Position numbers and translations under genes: made by a program
Assembly: GCF_005860805.1 (NCBI RefSeq)
Contig: NZ_VCEJ01000005.1
Span: 62,001-126,000, forward strand
Length of the DNA: 64,000 nt
Origin: Dyadobacter luticola
GTDB taxonomy: Bacteria > Bacteroidota > Bacteroidia > Cytophagales > Spirosomataceae
Direction of reading: 5' to 3'
The notes under the pieces: model-generated
The model's database searches: none
The model's input: the letters and a program-made list of their open reading frames with translations, nothing else
Told to the model about the DNA's origin: nothing
Part shown: positions 19,033 through 29,400 of the stretch, piece by piece
Position numbering within the stretch: position 1 is the first letter of the stretch
Layout of the letters: every line of letters starts with the position of its first letter

Positions 19033-20283
19033 TTGATTGAATTCGTATATCAAATTGCTATAAGTCTTTTCGCTTCACTGATCAAGTTCGTTGCACCGTT
19101 TAATGCCAAAATAAAACAGACTGTCGACGGTAGAAAAGGGCTGATCGAGGAATTGGAACGCTCGTTCCCGGCACTGGCCGCGGGGAGGCCAGTAGCCTGG
19201 TTTCATGCCGCTTCCCTGGGTGAATTTGAGCAGGGCCGGCCGGTGATTGAGGCCTATAAAAACCAGTATCCGGAACATTTTATTCTTGTCACTTTTTTCT
19301 CTCCCTCGGGTTACGAAGTCCGGAAAAACTATAATGGCGCGGATTACATTTGCTACCTGCCTTTTGATACCGCATCCAATGCCCGCAGGTTTGTGGCCGC
19401 AGTTCAGCCCAGCACTGCCTTTTTTATTAAATACGAATTCTGGAACAACTACCTCCGCGAGCTAAAAAAGAACGGCAGCCACATTCTCTCATTTTCCTCG
19501 ATTTTTCGCGAGGAGCAGATTTTCTTCAAATCTTATGGCGGATTTTTCAGGGATATGCTGCGCTACTTCGACCATATTTTTGTTCAAAATGAAAAATCCG
19601 TCGCGCTGCTGAAAGGTGTCGGCATTAAAGCGACCGTAGCCGGAGATACCCGTTTCGACCGCGTGAAAAGTATTGCCGCCAATGCCCGCGATTTGCCGGT
19701 GATCGCTGGTTTTCGCAGAGAAAAGTTGTGTTTGATCGCCGGGTCGGTGTGGGAAGAAGATATGCAGGTTTTGTTTCCGGTTTTGAATGGTTTTCAAGGA
19801 AAATTCAAGGCGATTATCGCGCCGCATGAAATTAAAAAAGAGCAGATACGTGGCTGGCGGGAGAAGCTGAAAGGGATTGTGATCCTGTTTTCCGAGATCG
19901 GCGAAAGGAACATTGAAAACGCTGATTACCTGATCATTGACAATGTGGGCATGTTATCGTCTTTATATAAGTATGGAGATATGGCCTACATTGGCGGCTC
20001 TTTTGGTGTCGGGCTGCATAACATTCTCGAAGCGGCCACATTTGGGTTACCGGTTCTTTTTGGGAATAAAAGCTATCACCGTTTTCAGGAAGCTATTGAT
20101 CTGATCAGTTTGGGAGGAGCTTTTCCGGTGGCGGATGCGGCTGCTACTTCGGCGATCATTGAAAAATGGCTTCAAAATGCTGTTGCGAGGACTGACGCTG
20201 GGAATGTGAGTAGGGAGTATGTCGAAACCGGGACCGGCGCGACGGAGATGATTATGCGTAAGGTGCAGGAATTGGCAGACTGA
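19033..20283 (+). CDS. waaA: 3-deoxy-D-manno-octulosonic acid (Kdo) transferase
   Basis: A glycosyltransferase that adds Kdo to lipid A precursor at the inner membrane, an essential step of lipopolysaccharide core synthesis. Recognisable features are the N-terminal membrane anchor (IAISLFASLIKFVAPFNAKI), the GRKGL segment, the catalytic glutamate in HAASLGEFEQGRP, the second-domain SGRE-equivalent SVWEEDMQVL and the nucleotide-sugar-binding region YIGGSFGVGLHNILEAATFG. Length is 416 residues. The best start is a TTG at 19033 (MIEFVYQ), since no in-frame ATG lies nearby that keeps the membrane anchor. It stands alone, followed by a hairpin without a T-run and then the convergent ROK gene. Confidence 0.93.
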   Translation: MIEFVYQIAISLFASLIKFVAPFNAKIKQTVDGRKGLIEELERSFPALAAGRPVAWFHAASLGEFEQGRPVIEAYKNQYPEHFILVTFFSPSGYEVRKNYNGADYICYLPFDTASNARRFVAAVQPSTAFFIKYEFWNNYLRELKKNGSHILSFSSIFREEQIFFKSYGGFFRDMLRYFDHIFVQNEKSVALLKGVGIKATVAGDTRFDRVKSIAANARDLPVIAGFRREKLCLIAGSVWEEDMQVLFPVLNGFQGKFKAIIAPHEIKKEQIRGWREKLKGIVILFSEIGERNIENADYLIIDNVGMLSSLYKYGDMAYIGGSFGVGLHNILEAATFGLPVLFGNKSYHRFQEAIDLISLGGAFPVADAAATSAIIEKWLQNAVARTDAGNVSREYVETGTGATEMIMRKVQELAD

Positions 20284-20309
20284 CCGGCCAGAGGCCCATG
20301 AATCTTAAT

Positions 20310-20328
20310 CGCGAAGCAGAACTTCGCG
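20310..20328. repeat. Short hairpin between converging genes
   Basis: CGCGAAG and CTTCGCG form a seven-base perfect stem with loop CAGAA between waaA and the ROK gene. No T-run follows, so terminator function is uncertain. Confidence 0.45.
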
Positions 20329-20363
20329 CTAACTAACCGGACAGCCAGCCTGCCAAATTCATT

Positions 20364-21587
20364 TCAGGGAAATTCCTTTTGTATCAAATGCTCGAATAAA
20401 TGGGCTTGCGTGCCCAGCAAACGTGCTTTTGCACCCAGCTTCGAAATGTGGATCGAAAGCGGGTTTTTGAAATCAGAGAGACAGTATTTGTTGATCGCCT
20501 GCTCAATCGGGTTGGAAATAAAAGGCCCGGCTTCGGCCAGCAAACCGCCGACAATGATCACTTCGGGATTGAACAAATGCACCGCCGTAGCCAGTCCTTT
20601 ACCCAGCTCCGTACCGACTTTACTTAAAAGATCGATTGAAAATTCATCTCCTGCATGCACGGCTTCGATGATGTGCGAAGTTTCGAGCAGGTTCAGATCG
20701 TTGTTTACAATTTGAGTCAAAATCGTGGCTCGGCCGCTGTGAATACCTTCTTTGGCTTGGCGGATCAAAGCGATGGCGGAGGTAATGGTATCCAGGCAAC
20801 CCACTTTTCCGCAGTGACAAAGCATGCCGTCGGGCTTCACCTGAATGTGCCCCAGCTCGCCCGCAAAACCGGATGCGCCATTAAAAACCTCACCATTAAT
20901 GATAATCCCTAAACCGACACCCCAGTCAATGTTGATTGTCAATACCTGGCTTTTTTCAACCGCAAAACCGAAACGGTGCTCGCCGATGGTCGTGGCTTTG
21001 GTATCATTAAAAAGGCATACCGGCAGCTGGAAATGATTTTTGAGATAAGTTACCAGCGGTACCCCGGGAGGCGTGAGGTTCAGATAAGTGAGGTTAATTC
21101 CCTTGGAAGTATTGATCAGTCCCGGCATGGAAACGCCGATTCCCCAAAGCTTGCCAAGACTAATGTTATTGGATTTCAGAAAATCGTCTGTCGCTGCGAA
21201 AAGAATTTCAAGAAAATTTGCCGAATCGTCCAGCCGGATATCCACTTTTCGCTTCACTACCAGCTGGTTATGCAAGTCAAATATGACCAGCTGCGTATCG
21301 TGACGGTTGATGTCCATGATCAATGTCAGATACTTCTTCGCATTCAAACCGTAGAGTACAGGCGGCCTTCCAGCGCGCGCCGGGCCGGTCCCAGTTTCAG
21401 TGATCCAGCCTTCACGGATCAGGTCGTTCACAATACCGGTGGCAGAGGGAATGCTGGCGTGAAAGAGCCGCGCCATGCGATTAATGGAAGTGTCCCCGGA
21501 CTGATATAAATGGAGCAAAAGGTTACTTCGGATGCGATTTTTACGAATATCAATGACCGAATTCGGTTCTTCAGCGACTAAATCCAT
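20364..21587 (-). CDS. ROK family transcriptional regulator (NagC/Mlc/XylR-type)
   Basis: A sugar-responsive repressor-type protein. An N-terminal winged helix-turn-helix (residues ~15-75: SNLLLHLYQSGDTSINRMARLF, then ATGIVNDLIREGWITETG and the wing GRPPVLYGL) precedes a ROK actin-like ATPase/sugar-binding domain with GIGVSMPGLI, NIDWGVGLGIIINGE and the zinc-binding consensus GHIQVKPDGMLCHCGKVGCLDT. The EVIIVGGLLAEAG segment is the usual C-terminal mark. All zinc ligands (His, three Cys) are present. No sugar gene is adjacent, so the target is unknown. The 270-base region upstream is AT-rich and probably holds promoters of both this gene and rsgA, but I could not define an operator. Confidence 0.9.
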   Translation of the reverse strand: MDLVAEEPNSVIDIRKNRIRSNLLLHLYQSGDTSINRMARLFHASIPSATGIVNDLIREGWITETGTGPARAGRPPVLYGLNAKKYLTLIMDINRHDTQLVIFDLHNQLVVKRKVDIRLDDSANFLEILFAATDDFLKSNNISLGKLWGIGVSMPGLINTSKGINLTYLNLTPPGVPLVTYLKNHFQLPVCLFNDTKATTIGEHRFGFAVEKSQVLTINIDWGVGLGIIINGEVFNGASGFAGELGHIQVKPDGMLCHCGKVGCLDTITSAIALIRQAKEGIHSGRATILTQIVNNDLNLLETSHIIEAVHAGDEFSIDLLSKVGTELGKGLATAVHLFNPEVIIVGGLLAEAGPFISNPIEQAINKYCLSDFKNPLSIHISKLGAKARLLGTQAHLFEHLIQKEFP

Positions 21588-21858
21588 TATGGGGAGTGAG
21601 GTAATTTTTGTGGCGTAATTTTGATTTTTTTTATTATCTGAGGTTACTAATGTATGAAGAAAGTATTAAAATGGCGTAACATATTAAAATATATTATTAT
21701 ACGTCAAATCTTTCATTAATACTAAATCTTCATGTAAAACCACACGCTCAAAAAAACTACTTTAAAATATTGACAGCATTTTAGCTCAAAGTCATTAATT
21801 ATTGACCATATCTGCGAAACTCCTTTAAATTTCACTACTTGCAACAAAATAAGAAAGA

Positions 21859-22794
21859 ATGAGCTTGATTAAAGGGTTGGTACTCAGGTCTACCGGATCG
21901 TGGTACGAGGTTAGGGACAGTCGCGACGGGCATATCTGGCAGTGCCGGTTGAAGGGGAAATTTAAGGCTTTGGGATTGAAAGTGACCAATCCGATTGCAG
22001 TCGGCGACTACGTAAATTTTGAGGTTGAAAATGAAACTGAAAACTTCGGAATTATCCACGAAATACTCCCGCGCGAAAATTATGTGATCCGCCAGTCGGT
22101 GCACAAAACTGCCCACGCACATTTGATCGCCGCGAATGTAGACCAGGCGATCCTGATCGCAACATTGGTTTTTCCACGAACTTCTTTGGGATTTATCGAC
22201 CGGTTTCTGGTCGCAATCGAATCCTTCCGCATTCCCGGCGTGCTGGTTTTTAATAAGCAGGATTTGCTGAATGATGATATGAAGGAATTTCAGTCGGAGC
22301 TGATGGACATGTACAGCAGCCTGGGTTACCAATGTCTGGCGGTGACAGCAGTGGCAGAGGAAGGTGTCGGGGATGTCGCCGAGTTGCTCAACGGAAAGGT
22401 TTCCTTGTTATCCGGACATTCGGGGGTTGGCAAATCAACATTGGTAAATGCCATCGCGCCGGACCTGGACATAAAAACGCAGGAAGTTTCCTCATTTGCA
22501 AACAAAGGTGTACATACCACTACATTCGCCGAAATGTTCGAGCTCGCGCCGGGGACGTTTATCATTGACTCGCCGGGTATCAAAGAACTGGGTCTGGCAG
22601 ATATGAAACCCGAAGAAATCAGCCACTACTTCCCCGAAATGCGCGATTTGCTAAATCAATGCCGGTTTAATAACTGCCAGCACATTAACGAGCCGGGCTG
22701 CGCCGTAAAGTCGGCCGTCGAAGAAGGAGAAATTGCTTTAAGCCGCTATGAGAGTTATCTGAGCATGGTAGGAGGTCAGGATAACCGCAAATAA
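21859..22794 (+). CDS. rsgA: Ribosome small subunit-dependent GTPase A
   Basis: A circularly permuted GTPase that assists late maturation of the 30S subunit. An N-terminal OB-fold (VLRSTGSWYEVRDSRDGHIWQC) is followed by the permuted GTPase order: G4 VFNKQDLL comes before G1 GHSGVGKSTL, then G2 GVHTTTF and G3 DSPGIKEL. The C-terminal zinc knuckle is complete as CRFNNCQHINEPGC (C-x4-C-x-H-x5-C). At 311 residues the protein has family length. The next gene starts nine bases beyond the stop, so the two are likely co-transcribed. Confidence 0.96.
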   Translation: MSLIKGLVLRSTGSWYEVRDSRDGHIWQCRLKGKFKALGLKVTNPIAVGDYVNFEVENETENFGIIHEILPRENYVIRQSVHKTAHAHLIAANVDQAILIATLVFPRTSLGFIDRFLVAIESFRIPGVLVFNKQDLLNDDMKEFQSELMDMYSSLGYQCLAVTAVAEEGVGDVAELLNGKVSLLSGHSGVGKSTLVNAIAPDLDIKTQEVSSFANKGVHTTTFAEMFELAPGTFIIDSPGIKELGLADMKPEEISHYFPEMRDLLNQCRFNNCQHINEPGCAVKSAVEEGEIALSRYESYLSMVGGQDNRK

Positions 22795-22803
22795 CCAGGA
22801 TTT

Positions 22804-23205
22804 ATGCTGAATGTCGAACATATCGGTATCGCCGTAAAGGAGCTGGAAAAATCTGAAAAGTTGTTTTCCGCACTTTTCAACGTCGCCCCCTACAAACGCG
22901 AAACCGTACAATCGGAGAAAGTTTCCACTTCTTTTTTTCAAATCAACCAAACCAAAATCGAGCTCCTCGAAGCCACCTCTCCCGATAGTGTGATCGCTGG
23001 CTTCATCGAAAAAAAGGGCGAAGGTTTTCACCACATCGCCTTTGAAGTTGAAGATATCGAATCCGAAATGCTGCGCCTGCAAAATGAAGGGTTTACACTT
23101 CTAAATAATGTTCCCAAAATAGGGGCGGATAACAAGCTGGTTTGCTTCCTGCACCCGAAGTCTACAAATGGGATTTTGATTGAGCTTTGTCAGGAAATCA
23201 GGTAA
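22804..23205 (+). CDS. mce: Methylmalonyl-CoA epimerase
   Basis: Interconverts the (R)- and (S)-epimers of methylmalonyl-CoA, linking propionyl-CoA metabolism to succinyl-CoA. The 133-residue protein is a vicinal-oxygen-chelate fold with paired beta-alpha-beta modules. Metal-ligand regions are visible in VEHIGIAVKEL, KIELLEATS, GFHHIAFEVEDI and ILIELCQE, and the PKIGADNKLVCFLHPKSTNG loop is typical of the family. It follows rsgA in an apparent operon. The methylmalonyl-CoA mutase genes are not in this window. Confidence 0.93.
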   Translation: MLNVEHIGIAVKELEKSEKLFSALFNVAPYKRETVQSEKVSTSFFQINQTKIELLEATSPDSVIAGFIEKKGEGFHHIAFEVEDIESEMLRLQNEGFTLLNNVPKIGADNKLVCFLHPKSTNGILIELCQEIR

Positions 23206-23253
23206 GTTACTTGCCGTTTACTAAGAAAGTAACAAACTTGGTCGTTAAGATCT

Positions 23254-23300
23254 TTTAGGACAGCCTGCCGCTTGTTAGTTTTGTTTTAAACTAAAACTAA
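23254..23300 (+). promoter_or_regulatory. Promoter candidate overlapped by a hairpin, upstream of orphan lipoprotein
   Basis: TTTA at 23254-23257 and TAGTTTTG at 23276-23283, 18 bases apart, match the Bacteroidota promoter pattern, with a perfect -7 box. The -7 box lies inside an 8-base inverted repeat, TTAGTTTT (23275-23282) and AAAACTAA (23293-23300). The GTG start of the lipoprotein gene is at 23308, so any 5' leader would be very short. Confidence 0.4.
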
Positions 23301-23307
23301 TTTTATC

Positions 23308-24003
23308 GTGAGAAAGGTCTTTGCTTTTGTGATTACGTTAACATTGTTCAGTTATTCTTGTAAAGAAGTTGAAAACGATGTTGTTGATGCGTCGAACGGC
23401 CTTGGAAAGTCGGCGTACCTTGGTCAAAAATCCGCAGCGCAAGTTTCACGAGATTTACCACCTGAAGATCCCGGTAGTCAAGGCGGCGGCGGCGGAGACT
23501 TTACTTTTGTTATGCCACAGTCGCCAACTGTATCTAACGCAAGCCCACTTATTCCAGTAGGTCAGCCAAGCTCTTCATATACGCCAACTGGTACATTATA
23601 TGGCCCTGATATTGTTGCATTTGGGCCAGCCGCCGCTAACACAGTATTCCCATTTCCCGTAGCACCTACGGCTGCACGTTTATGGATGGGAGTAATATTT
23701 AAATCAGCTCCATACCAATTTGTAGTGAGGGGTTATCCATTGGCAATTTCGAATGGATCAATTGCATGGAATTCGTCGCCTGTATCTGTGCAGGTCGTTG
23801 GAGGCGCTCCGAATGGTAATAGTTATAATTTTACGCCATGCCAATCTAATTGTGGAACTTATAACGTAACACAAGGTCAAATGGAAGTTTCTCAATTGAG
23901 TATTGATGCCCAAGGCAAATTAACATTGAAAGCGAAGGTTACTCCGTTTCCTGGTGGGGCAGTGATCCAAGTCGATAAAGTGGGCTATTTACGGTGGCAT
24001 TGA
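23308..24003 (+). CDS. Orphan lipoprotein of unknown function
   Basis: A 231-residue predicted lipoprotein starting with GTG. The signal peptide MRKVFAFVITLTLFSYSC ends in a lipobox-like cysteine at residue 18. A low-complexity linker (SQGGGGGDFTF) follows, then a proline- and serine-rich region and a beta-rich C-terminal part with a close cysteine pair in TPCQSNCGTYNV, ending in VDKVGYLRWH. I do not recognise a family. Base composition is visibly more AT-rich and codon use differs from the flanking housekeeping genes (many ATA/TTA/CAA-type codons), which hints at recent acquisition. It has its own promoter candidate and no operon partners. Surface or adhesin-like roles are possible but unsupported. 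Confidence 0.7.
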   Translation: MRKVFAFVITLTLFSYSCKEVENDVVDASNGLGKSAYLGQKSAAQVSRDLPPEDPGSQGGGGGDFTFVMPQSPTVSNASPLIPVGQPSSSYTPTGTLYGPDIVAFGPAAANTVFPFPVAPTAARLWMGVIFKSAPYQFVVRGYPLAISNGSIAWNSSPVSVQVVGGAPNGNSYNFTPCQSNCGTYNVTQGQMEVSQLSIDAQGKLTLKAKVTPFPGGAVIQVDKVGYLRWH

Positions 24004-24042
24004 ATGCGATAACTCGTTGTTAATAAATGCATTACAAACGTT

Positions 24043-26481
24043 TTAAAACGGAAGCCCAACCGCAATATTCAAAATCAAATTCTCCTTCCGCCAGGCTTTG
24101 CTGCCAAAATTGACTTCGTTGAACACCCACGGACTTTTGTTTTTTGTTGGATCGTCCGGGTTGTCAGGATCGGCTAAACCTTTGTACCAGGGCTTTCTGA
24201 ATGGTGTTGCAAGGTCAAGCCGGAAAATCAGGAAAGAGAAATCCAGTCGGAGGCCGATACCACCTCCAACTGCCAGTTGACGAAGAAAGCCTCGGCTGAT
24301 TAAACCCCGGGAATCGTAGCCTGCACGCAAACTATCTCCAAACGCCCAAATGTTTCCTGCATCCATGAATGCGGCGATATTGATCAGTTTGGTTAGTTGA
24401 AAGCGCAGCTCGCTATTGAATTCCATTCTGATATCAGCAAATTGCTGGTAGCCTAGCAGATTGATTCTCGCCGTATCTGGTGGGTAGGCGCCCGGTCCCA
24501 GTGCCCGTGCTCTGAATGCCCGGATTCCTGTACTTCCGCCGCCGAAATACTGCTTGAACAAAGGTGTCTGCATGGTTTTCGAATTGCCATAAGGTCTTAT
24601 GGCACCGAGTAACAAGCGGTTTGCCCATTTGATACCTGGCGTGATTGTGCGGTAATATCTCGCATCGCCATCCAGTTTTACATACTGGAAAACAGGCACG
24701 TGAAGAAATTCCTTCGGCAAAGTATCATTTGGAGCAGCGGGCCGTTTGGCAAGAAGACTTAGCAAGTTTCCGCCATAATCAATCCCTGCAGAAAATGCGA
24801 ACTGGTTGCGACTGAACGGTCGGGGAATAGGGCGATAAGAAATCGTATAATTAGACCCCGCTATGAAATATTTCTGATCTACTGTCTTGTAAATCCTGTC
24901 AAGGTCGAGCGGATTTACATTTGGATCGTCAGCAATGTCAGATAAAAGTTCCAAGTTGACATTGCGCGGTTCAACGAAGTTGATAGAAATCGGCGTTAAT
25001 GTATGTTCAACCTCCTGGTTTTTACGCCAGTTGTATGACCAGTCTCCACGTATTGACCTCAACGTATAAAAATTCCGTTGGATCCTGTTTTCATAAGTTA
25101 AGGTTAAGATAGTTTTCGGTAGCGCCTGACTTTTTTCCGGGCGTATCCTTGTAAACGGAACAATAAATCTTGGAAAAGAAAGGCTAGCTTTCAAACCGTA
25201 ACGAATGTATTCATTTCCGGTACGGCGTGCCTCCGATGTTCCGCCACCCAGCTGCACGTCGAAACCGACATAAGGATTGATTGTTAACAATTCGGCGCCT
25301 TTAAAAGAATTCCTGTTCCGCCAGGTAACGTCCAGCTGCGAGCCACCCAGGTTATTCGATTTCGTACTTGCCGTCAATTGCGTCTGCAAAGATTTCTTTT
25401 TCAAAGGAGATAAATCATAATAAACATCCAACAATGCTGAGTCAGAGCGCGGTACGATTTCAAAACGATTTCTGACAAACTTAAAATTTTGCAAGTTGAC
25501 CAGCCTTTGCAGCGACACATCGTGCATCGTGTTGGTATACATATTACCTCTTCTAAACCCGATCGCATCGTAGAAAATACGTCTTTTATAAAGCTTGCCA
25601 GGATCCGTGATACTCAATCCGCGACGAACCGGACCCCGGTTGGTAGCTGAGTCGGTTTCAGCCTTGGAAGCATCTGTGCCTGTATTGACATATATCTGAT
25701 TGATAAAATATTGTTTCAAATAATTCTGCGCAGTTTCTGGTTTTACTTCTAAAAAGAGATTCACCTGCTGCGGGCCAAGCGTCGAATCTACCTTACCAAT
25801 CGTAGTATCTACTTTAATGATCAGATAGTCAGGGTTAAAATAATAATATCCCTTTCCTTTCAACTCGTTGTCAATCCGGTTTCTTTCTGATGAAATAACA
25901 TCAAGCCTTATCGGGTCGCCTTTTTTCAGGTAAGTATCCTTTTTGGCAAAAACCAGGTCTTTATTAAAGGTAGAGCTATCAGGAACAACGTAGCTGATTT
26001 CATTAATTACATACCGCGGCATGACATACGCATCGAACACCATGGTAGCCGTCCTGCGCGACTTTTTAGCCGATTCAACCACATCCCCTTTTACCGACGA
26101 GCGATAATACCCCTCATTATCCAGGAAAGATTCCATGTTTTTGGCATTGATATCCGCCACACGCTGCGTTGCAAATCTGGGCGCTTCTCCTAGTTTATTC
26201 CGGAACCAGGCTTTCAAACCTTTCTCCTTTTTTGGCTCACCGATCCAATAATAGAACCACACTTTCCAGGGGAAACCGAGAAGTGTTTTGTTTGGTGGGG
26301 GTTTTACGATTCCTTCCAACTGGCTCGCCAAGCCGGAAACACTTGGCTTGGAAACACTGTCCGCCTGCACATTAACTTTGGCGCCCACGTACAAACTTTG
26401 CCCCTCGGGAATGTATTTATTGACGGAGCAACCCGACAATATGAAACAAAATACCAGTATCGCTAATAAACTATTCTTCAT
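24043..26481 (-). CDS. tamL: TamL: lipoprotein TamA-like outer-membrane barrel of the Omp85 family
   Basis: An outer-membrane assembly factor with POTRA-like domains and a C-terminal Omp85 barrel. The ATG at 26479-26481 gives MKNSLLAILVFCFILSGCSVNKY, a clear lipoprotein signal with lipobox LSGC; the frame is open eight codons further but that would bury the signal. The barrel ends in NLILNIAVGLPF with terminal Phe. The internal segment FGGGSTGIRAFRARALGPGAYPP contains the conserved Omp85 RGF-type loop region (here RAFRAR). Lipoprotein TamA-like proteins paired with TamB are known in Bacteroidota as TamL. The start codon overlaps the end of the tamB gene by 11 bases, implying coupled translation. 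Confidence 0.88.
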   Translation of the reverse strand: MKNSLLAILVFCFILSGCSVNKYIPEGQSLYVGAKVNVQADSVSKPSVSGLASQLEGIVKPPPNKTLLGFPWKVWFYYWIGEPKKEKGLKAWFRNKLGEAPRFATQRVADINAKNMESFLDNEGYYRSSVKGDVVESAKKSRRTATMVFDAYVMPRYVINEISYVVPDSSTFNKDLVFAKKDTYLKKGDPIRLDVISSERNRIDNELKGKGYYYFNPDYLIIKVDTTIGKVDSTLGPQQVNLFLEVKPETAQNYLKQYFINQIYVNTGTDASKAETDSATNRGPVRRGLSITDPGKLYKRRIFYDAIGFRRGNMYTNTMHDVSLQRLVNLQNFKFVRNRFEIVPRSDSALLDVYYDLSPLKKKSLQTQLTASTKSNNLGGSQLDVTWRNRNSFKGAELLTINPYVGFDVQLGGGTSEARRTGNEYIRYGLKASLSFPRFIVPFTRIRPEKSQALPKTILTLTYENRIQRNFYTLRSIRGDWSYNWRKNQEVEHTLTPISINFVEPRNVNLELLSDIADDPNVNPLDLDRIYKTVDQKYFIAGSNYTISYRPIPRPFSRNQFAFSAGIDYGGNLLSLLAKRPAAPNDTLPKEFLHVPVFQYVKLDGDARYYRTITPGIKWANRLLLGAIRPYGNSKTMQTPLFKQYFGGGSTGIRAFRARALGPGAYPPDTARINLLGYQQFADIRMEFNSELRFQLTKLINIAAFMDAGNIWAFGDSLRAGYDSRGLISRGFLRQLAVGGGIGLRLDFSFLIFRLDLATPFRKPWYKGLADPDNPDDPTKNKSPWVFNEVNFGSKAWRKENLILNIAVGLPF

Positions 26482-29400
26482 TTCGCTGCCTTTGAAAAAT
26501 TTCACGGAACAAATCGTAATCCGCTGTAATAATGAAGCTTACCCCGGTTTCAATGATAAAACCTTCCAAAATCGATTGATATTGGTTTTTCCGGTATCCC
26601 CTGAAAAGGTATCTGCCGTCTCTGGTGATCGAGTAATCGAGCGCAATGTTGTCAAATACCTCCGTTGAGCTGGCGGAATTGCTCTGACTTTCCAACTCAA
26701 AGTTTTTACCCACAGACACTTTCAGACGGTTATTCAAAAATGCTTTGCTCAGTCCCACATTCAAATCTGTACGCGCGCCGGTAGTCTGATCAGCCGTGGA
26801 ATTCAAACCAATGTTTAAATCCACACCCTTGATTAAGTCTGATGCAAGGTTGTTCAACTGATCACTCAGTAACTGGCTTACGCTTTGACGTGCTACTGCT
26901 TCGGCACTTGAACCTAAATTAAAGCCCGGAGAAGATTGATCAGTGATAAATTTATTGGTGATCAAAAGGGCAAATGCCTGCTTGTTCATTTCTGATGGGT
27001 TATTCTGCATATCATTCCAGAATATCTGGTTCGATATGTCGCTGCGAATCTGCTCATCGATCTCATTTTGCGGGAGAACAATGTTGAAAGTAATGTTCGG
27101 TGTAGTTAAATTTCCTGTAATCACAATCTGTACTTCCACCGGAATCTTACTGGCACCCTGAAACTTAGCCGAGATAGAACCCGGATCAACCATCACCGGA
27201 TAAGCTGCTGTGATGTTCAGGTCAGCCTTCATCGGGTCGCCGGTCCAGAGCAAGGTGCTGCCTTTTTGTATTTCAAACTGGCGTTTCAGGATCTGCAACG
27301 TCAGGTCGTAAGAACCTTCCGTCAAATCATAGGTACCCAGCAGGAAAAGCTGGCCGTTTGGCGAGATACCGGTATTCAGCTGCGCATTTCCTTTCAGACG
27401 AATGTTATCGCCATTCAATTCGTCGATCACGACTTTAAACTCCGACTTGTCGTCCACCGAAATGTCCAGGTCTATCTGCGAAGCAAAATCTACAATGATA
27501 TCCTGTTTCTTTTCGAGTGAATCCTCCTGCGCAATATTGGTAGAGTCGCTCATATCCACAAACTCGATGATGCCTTTCGAAGCGTCGCCGGTTTCGGTAG
27601 CATCATTCGGCAGTACCACGGTAATGTTACTTTCCGGATCAACTTTAATGCTTCCGCCCACGACCGATTTGCTTCCCTGTCCTTTCACGCTCAGATTTGC
27701 ATCAATGTTGGCTTTTCCGAAAAAGAGCTCGTTTTGTTTTTGGGTTGAATTCAAAACATTAAAATTCTTTCCTGCGATCGTCAGGTTATAACCTACATTC
27801 GGAATGTTGGCGATGCTCACATTTCCGTCAATCTTCATCTGCTGGTTCAGCGAATCCGTAATGATGAAGTTGTTGAAGTTGATATTTTGGTTATTGAACT
27901 GTATTTTTTGATTGGCAAGAGAATACCTGGATCCGAGCTGCGTCGGTGTAAAAATGAAGTTGTTAAAATTCAGCGCGCCATTCAATTTTGGACTGTCGGT
28001 GGCGCCGGTGATGGCCACATTTCCGGTCAGGTTACCTTCGGCTCTTTTCAACTGTCCCATACTGAAAGCCTCCACGGTCTGCGCGCTCAGGTTTTTCAGG
28101 TCAAGCTGAAAATCCATCGGGCTATCCGATTTCAGGTTATAGCTGCCATTCAGCGTCATATTGTTCTGTCCGTTCACCAGCGACATCGCTACACGGATCA
28201 GGTTTTCAGTTTCGTTGGTTGATTTGATAGATAGGTTGCCGACCGGAATTTTGGTCACCGCAAGGCTATCAATGGTCAGTTCACCTGTGTAAACCGGCGC
28301 GACCATATAATTACTTAGCATCACTTTGCCATTCAAAATCCCGGTTGCCATCGTCGAGTCGCGGGTGGCGATTTCAATCAGCGGACCGATCGAAATGTTG
28401 GTCATCGCAATATCCAGCGGGCTGTTTGGAGCCTGGGTAGTACTGTTGATTTTTAGTGACTGACCTTTGTTACTGATCACAAAATCCTTCACATACAAGC
28501 TATCCGTCGCGTATTGAATGTAACCCGCAGTATCTGTCGCCCAGTTATCATAATTCAACATTAAATCGTCGCGCAGGTTGAGGCGGTACTGGTTGTTGGC
28601 AATCGCCAAATCCCCTTTCACAATGTGCCGCTCGGTCTGCACCGAATCCTTCACCACGAAATCAAACTTTACATCATTATCCTGGATTTTGCTGTCCAGG
28701 GAAGCATTTTGTATCCGGAAGCTGCCGGTATTAACCAGCCCCACATTCGCATTCAAAATCGCATTTTCTTCCAGCGTAGCAAAGTTGACCGACACGCGCT
28801 CGGTGCGGATACTGTCATAATCCACCATCGGAATACTCAGTTTCGCCACGATCGACGAATCCTTCTGATTGTCCATCTGCGCGTGGAACTGGATATCATT
28901 CATTTCCTTCAACCCCGGCGCAAACATCTGGAACATCGGGTGGTTGGTCACCGTCGCGTCGAGCGTGAAGTTTACCGGCTTGGTAACTTCCTTATATGTC
29001 AGGTTCGGCGCTTTAAAATGTTTTCCTACCTCCGTCAGCATGGCGTCAGCCAGCTCGGTATAAGTATAGTTACCTTCCATTTTTGCTTTCAAAAACGGCG
29101 CATAAATGTTCGCCTGCCGCTCGCCGCTCGAATCCGTCAGCGCCATGCCGATACTATCTATTGCGATCGGCTTGCGGTGGTGGGTCATCACAAAATTATT
29201 GATATCAACCGTTCCAAGCGGATTTTCCGGGTTGGTAGAAGGCATATCCACCTTAATGTTACCTTTAATCTGCATCGAATCTGCATAGAGTTTCAATGCT
29301 GTCAGATCCAGGTTATCAATGTTTACATCTGCTTTTACGGAAGGATATTCTTTGGAAAGATCAGCCTGCGCGGTCAGTTTTACATCAATGTTCGGATCAT

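Noticed and set aside
21588-21858. Operator for the ROK regulator
   Set aside because: The region is AT-rich with several imperfect inverted repeats, but none is clearly better than chance in such composition.
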